The notes beneath the pieces are model-generated. The model searched no databases, was not told the DNA's origin, and saw only the letters and a program-made list of their open reading frames with translations. DNA of 64,000 nt from JAJCYL01 sp965206015 (GTDB lineage Bacteria; Bacteroidota; Bacteroidia; Cytophagales; Cyclobacteriaceae): the NCBI GenBank assembly GCA_965206015.1, contig CBDBIW010000016.1, positions 1,284,764 through 1,348,763 on the forward strand, given 5' to 3'. The translations under genes and the position numbers were made by a program. The stretch's first letter is position 1, and each line of letters opens with the position of its first letter. Below, one piece after another: positions 62,305-64,000 of this stretch.

Positions 62305-63447
62305 TTATCCAATTTCCTTCATGTAGTACATGGTATATTCGTCGGCATCTTTTCTAATGCCAAACTGAAATACCAGATTGTCAATCCTCATGGAATAAAA
62401 CTCATTGAATTTTTCTTTTCCACGCTCCCCTCTTGTACCCCTGACCACTTCTTTTATAAAAGTAGATTTCTTCATTTCAGGAAACTGATGCCAGTTTAAG
62501 GCAAGAAGCTGCTGGCTGATATCCAGGAGTCGTATTTTGTTGATAAACGTACCGGTGGCCGTAATTTCTATTTCCTTTTTGAGTACAGGATTCCCCGGAA
62601 CGGTGGTATCTGTATAGGCGATTTGTTTTTTTACGGTCCGGTCTCTCAGTTTTGATTGCTTTAAAAAAGAAGAAACGGCATTTTTAGCGATAGTCCCTAC
62701 TTCCTTTTCCATGCCTCTGGTATGCCTGGTCAGGTAAGGATGGTTTTTAAAGAGTTGTCCGGACTTCCCGGCGTTGTTCTGGAACAGGGGTTTGATGCGG
62801 GCGTTTTCAATTTTTTCATTAACGAGCGGTTCGGGGGAGGATTTACCCCGTGCCTGTCTTACATCGCACCGGCATCCATAGTCGTTTGGAGGATAGTGGG
62901 TATCCCAGAAGGGGTGGGTCAGGGGCAGGGTGATGTTGTTTAGCAGGCGGTGTCCGGGTCGTGTGCGTGCGTCCATCACCGCATCATAAGTCAAGTTAGG
63001 ATATAGCGGGGCGTCTTCTTCGTATTCGGTCCATTTGCGAGCCTGCTGGGCCTGCCGGTGGATGGTGATGGTTTCGGCTTTGTGCCAGTGTCCGGCGTGT
63101 CGTTCCATCACTGACGCTTTTTGTATAAGATCACTTTGATCGAGGTATTGCTTCGTGAAAGTGTGGAGTTTGGCAGCGGAAAAACGGGCCATGTTTTCGT
63201 AGAGTCTGGCGGCTACCCGGTATTGCCCGCTGCCATATTGTAGCTGGTCAAGGGAAAAGCCCAGGCCGCTTTCCAGTGTCTTGCAGTGGAGGGGGAACAA
63301 GGCACGGGCAGCCCTGTTGACGGCGGTTTTCGCCGTTTGGCCGGGTTCAGGCAACTCAAGGTCTCTGGCCAGGTTTTTCAGGATGTTTTTAATTTCCGGT
63401 TTCAAGGGCTTTTCTGATCTGACTAATGAGGTGAGGGCTTTTGCCAA
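62305..63447 (-). CDS. Mu gpF-like minor head protein with extra C-terminal domain
   Basis: This 380-residue protein has the gpF/SPP1 gp7-like head morphogenesis signature at about residues 154-198: YDAVMDARTRPGHRLLN, then LPLTHPFWDTHYPPNDYGCR with the CxC that may bind zinc. Residues 250-380 form a separate domain (KKEIEITATGTFINKIRL, LNWHQFPEMKKSTFIKEVV, RIDNLVFQFGIRKDADEYTM), possibly one of the RNase-like domains that phage F-type proteins can carry at their C-terminus. The start is TTG at 63447 and the first 58 bases overlap the gpG-like gene. The N-terminal half of classical gpF is missing and may be encoded separately. Confidence 0.78.
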   Translation of the reverse strand: MAKALTSLVRSEKPLKPEIKNILKNLARDLELPEPGQTAKTAVNRAARALFPLHCKTLESGLGFSLDQLQYGSGQYRVAARLYENMARFSAAKLHTFTKQYLDQSDLIQKASVMERHAGHWHKAETITIHRQAQQARKWTEYEEDAPLYPNLTYDAVMDARTRPGHRLLNNITLPLTHPFWDTHYPPNDYGCRCDVRQARGKSSPEPLVNEKIENARIKPLFQNNAGKSGQLFKNHPYLTRHTRGMEKEVGTIAKNAVSSFLKQSKLRDRTVKKQIAYTDTTVPGNPVLKKEIEITATGTFINKIRLLDISQQLLALNWHQFPEMKKSTFIKEVVRGTRGERGKEKFNEFYSMRIDNLVFQFGIRKDADEYTMYYMKEIG

Positions 63448-63775
63448 TCATTTTTCGGGGCGGGAGGTGTCCGGTGCCTTCATTGTGATATATGGCATAA
63501 TCCCTGGCAAAGAAGTTGAGTTTATTCCCTTCACGTACAGATCGAAAGCTGTCGCGCATTTTGTTTTCCGAGTCGTGCCCGATGAGGATGGCCCTGCCTT
63601 CGTGTTTGCGTCCGAATCTGGTGAGTTTTCCTTTTCTTTTGCCTCTTTTGTAATAGCGCAGGTCCCGCCCTCTGGTGTCGGTGGTCTTTCGGGGTTTCCA
63701 TTCTTGAAAGCCGGCAGACTGGAATCCCTGCTGCTGGAAGTTTTCTTTGACGAAGTTTTTCGTTTCTACTTTCAT
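63389..63775 (-). CDS. Phage virion morphogenesis (gpG-like) protein
   Basis: From ATG 63775 (128 residues) the protein is basic and contains the hallmark of the virion morphogenesis/tail completion family, YAIYHNEGTGHLPPRKMIGK, after RGRAILIGHDSENKMRDSF-like strands. Mu gpG takes part in head-tail joining. An upstream ATG at 63841 would add 22 residues. It overlaps the gpF-like gene by 59 bases. Note gene order F-then-G is reversed relative to Mu, since here the G-like gene is upstream. Confidence 0.72.
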   Translation of the reverse strand: MKVETKNFVKENFQQQGFQSAGFQEWKPRKTTDTRGRDLRYYKRGKRKGKLTRFGRKHEGRAILIGHDSENKMRDSFRSVREGNKLNFFARDYAIYHNEGTGHLPPRKMIGKSPHLISQIRKALETGN

Positions 63776-63803
63776 GATCCTAGGCCGGTAAGTTTTTTCA
63801 TTT

Positions 63804-64000
63804 TTAAAAGTGTGTGTCGTGTGGTGCTTTGCCGGAAGCAAATACCTGGCTGCTCTCTGTGTTATTGGCCAGCGGGAGTCCTTCGGGGTGAATAATGCCT
63901 GTAGCGATCTCTTTGAGCTGCTTCATGGCGTATTCGTAGCGGTGTATGGCGGCTTCATTGACGGCGTCGCGTGAGCGTCGGGTGTAGAGGTGGTAAATAG
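63804..64000 (-). CDS. Mu gp36-like (DUF1320) protein, C-terminal part
   Basis: The window ends inside this gene. The 64 C-terminal residues visible include VNEAAIHRYEYAMKQLKEIA followed by TGIIHPEGLPLANN, like the end of gp36/DUF1320 proteins (RRYxDAxxWLKxVAxG...LP). The stop TAA is at 63804-63806. It precedes the gpG-like gene on the minus strand and belongs to the late morphogenesis operon. Confidence 0.6.
   Translation of the reverse strand, partial: IYHLYTRRSRDAVNEAAIHRYEYAMKQLKEIATGIIHPEGLPLANNTESSQVFASGKAPHDTHF

Larger units (their letters stand above)
51281..64000. mobile_element. Mu-like transposable prophage, left part
   Basis: A transposable prophage begins inside the susC gene and runs past the end of the window. 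Evidence is a left end starting with TG and carrying repeats, a LexA-like repressor divergent from an early operon with a MuA-type transposase and a MuB-type ATPase, Gam-like and GemA-like genes, and Mu gpF/gpG/gp36-like morphogenesis genes. Base composition shifts to higher G+C from about 52.2 kb. The right end, most head and tail genes and the lysis genes are outside. Confidence 0.88.

Noticed and set aside
63281..63895. A 204-codon plus-strand frame over the gpF/gpG-like genes
   Set aside because: The minus-strand frames match phage families; the plus-strand frame has no family features.

Overview
The window looks like chromosome of a gliding, polysaccharide-rich Bacteroidota, most likely a marine or soil Cytophagales. 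The signs are a type IX secretion (T9SS) type B sorting domain protein, a FecI/FecR/SusC trans-envelope cassette, Wzi-type outer membrane protein, Bacteroidota promoter boxes (TAnnTTTG) and a GyrB of this phylum. I cannot name the species. The backbone is A+T rich; the last 12 kb is visibly richer in G+C and is a transposable prophage.

Layout. 0.2-1.8 kb: an IS630 transposase beside a broken IS3 transposase. 1.9-12.2 kb: a T9SS cargo protein and a surface polysaccharide/glycosylation group (GtrA, two GT2 glycosyltransferases, two multi-pass glycosyltransferase-like proteins, a Wzi-like protein). 12.5-16.9 kb: sterol desaturase family enzyme, secreted gamma-glutamyltransferase family enzyme, SigJ-like sigma factor, acyl-CoA desaturase. 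17.0-18.0 kb: tRNA-Pro(UGG) with promoter and terminator, then two gene remnants joined at an (AT)13 tract. 18.0-24.6 kb: glutaryl-CoA dehydrogenase divergent from tryptophan 2,3-dioxygenase, a MORN_2/YwqK-repeat protein, a CoA-binding protein with an apparent frameshift, and gyrB. 24.9-26.2 kb: a graveyard of fragments (DUF1549 protein, ParE toxin, Tn3 transposase). 26.2-34.0 kb: a xylose operon read leftwards (transketolase, Gfo/Idh/MocA oxidoreductase, xylulokinase, xylose isomerase) and a lipoprotein amidohydrolase.

34.7-46.0 kb: two direct IS1595-family copies, each 990 bp and each killed by a different stop codon. They bracket an adenylate cyclase remnant, a second amidohydrolase, a potassium channel and an RND efflux operon. 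The TolC-like gene of that operon is fused to a periplasmic substrate-binding domain, and the adaptor gene carries a one-base homopolymer frameshift.

46.3-51.3 kb: ECF sigma factor, FecR anti-sigma factor and an STN-domain SusC receptor. This is a surface-signalling cassette whose SusC gene is cut off near its 3' end by the left end of a Mu-like prophage. 51.3-64.0 kb (continues past the window): repeat-rich left end, LexA-like repressor, divergent early operon with MuA-like transposase, MuB-like ATPase, a baseplate hub and spike unexpectedly placed among early genes, Gam-like and GemA-like proteins, a stub of a DNA cytosine methyltransferase, then convergent late genes (Mu gpF-like, gpG-like and gp36-like) on the other strand. 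The strongest leads are the prophage organisation, the TolC/substrate-binding fusion and the possible IS1595 composite element.
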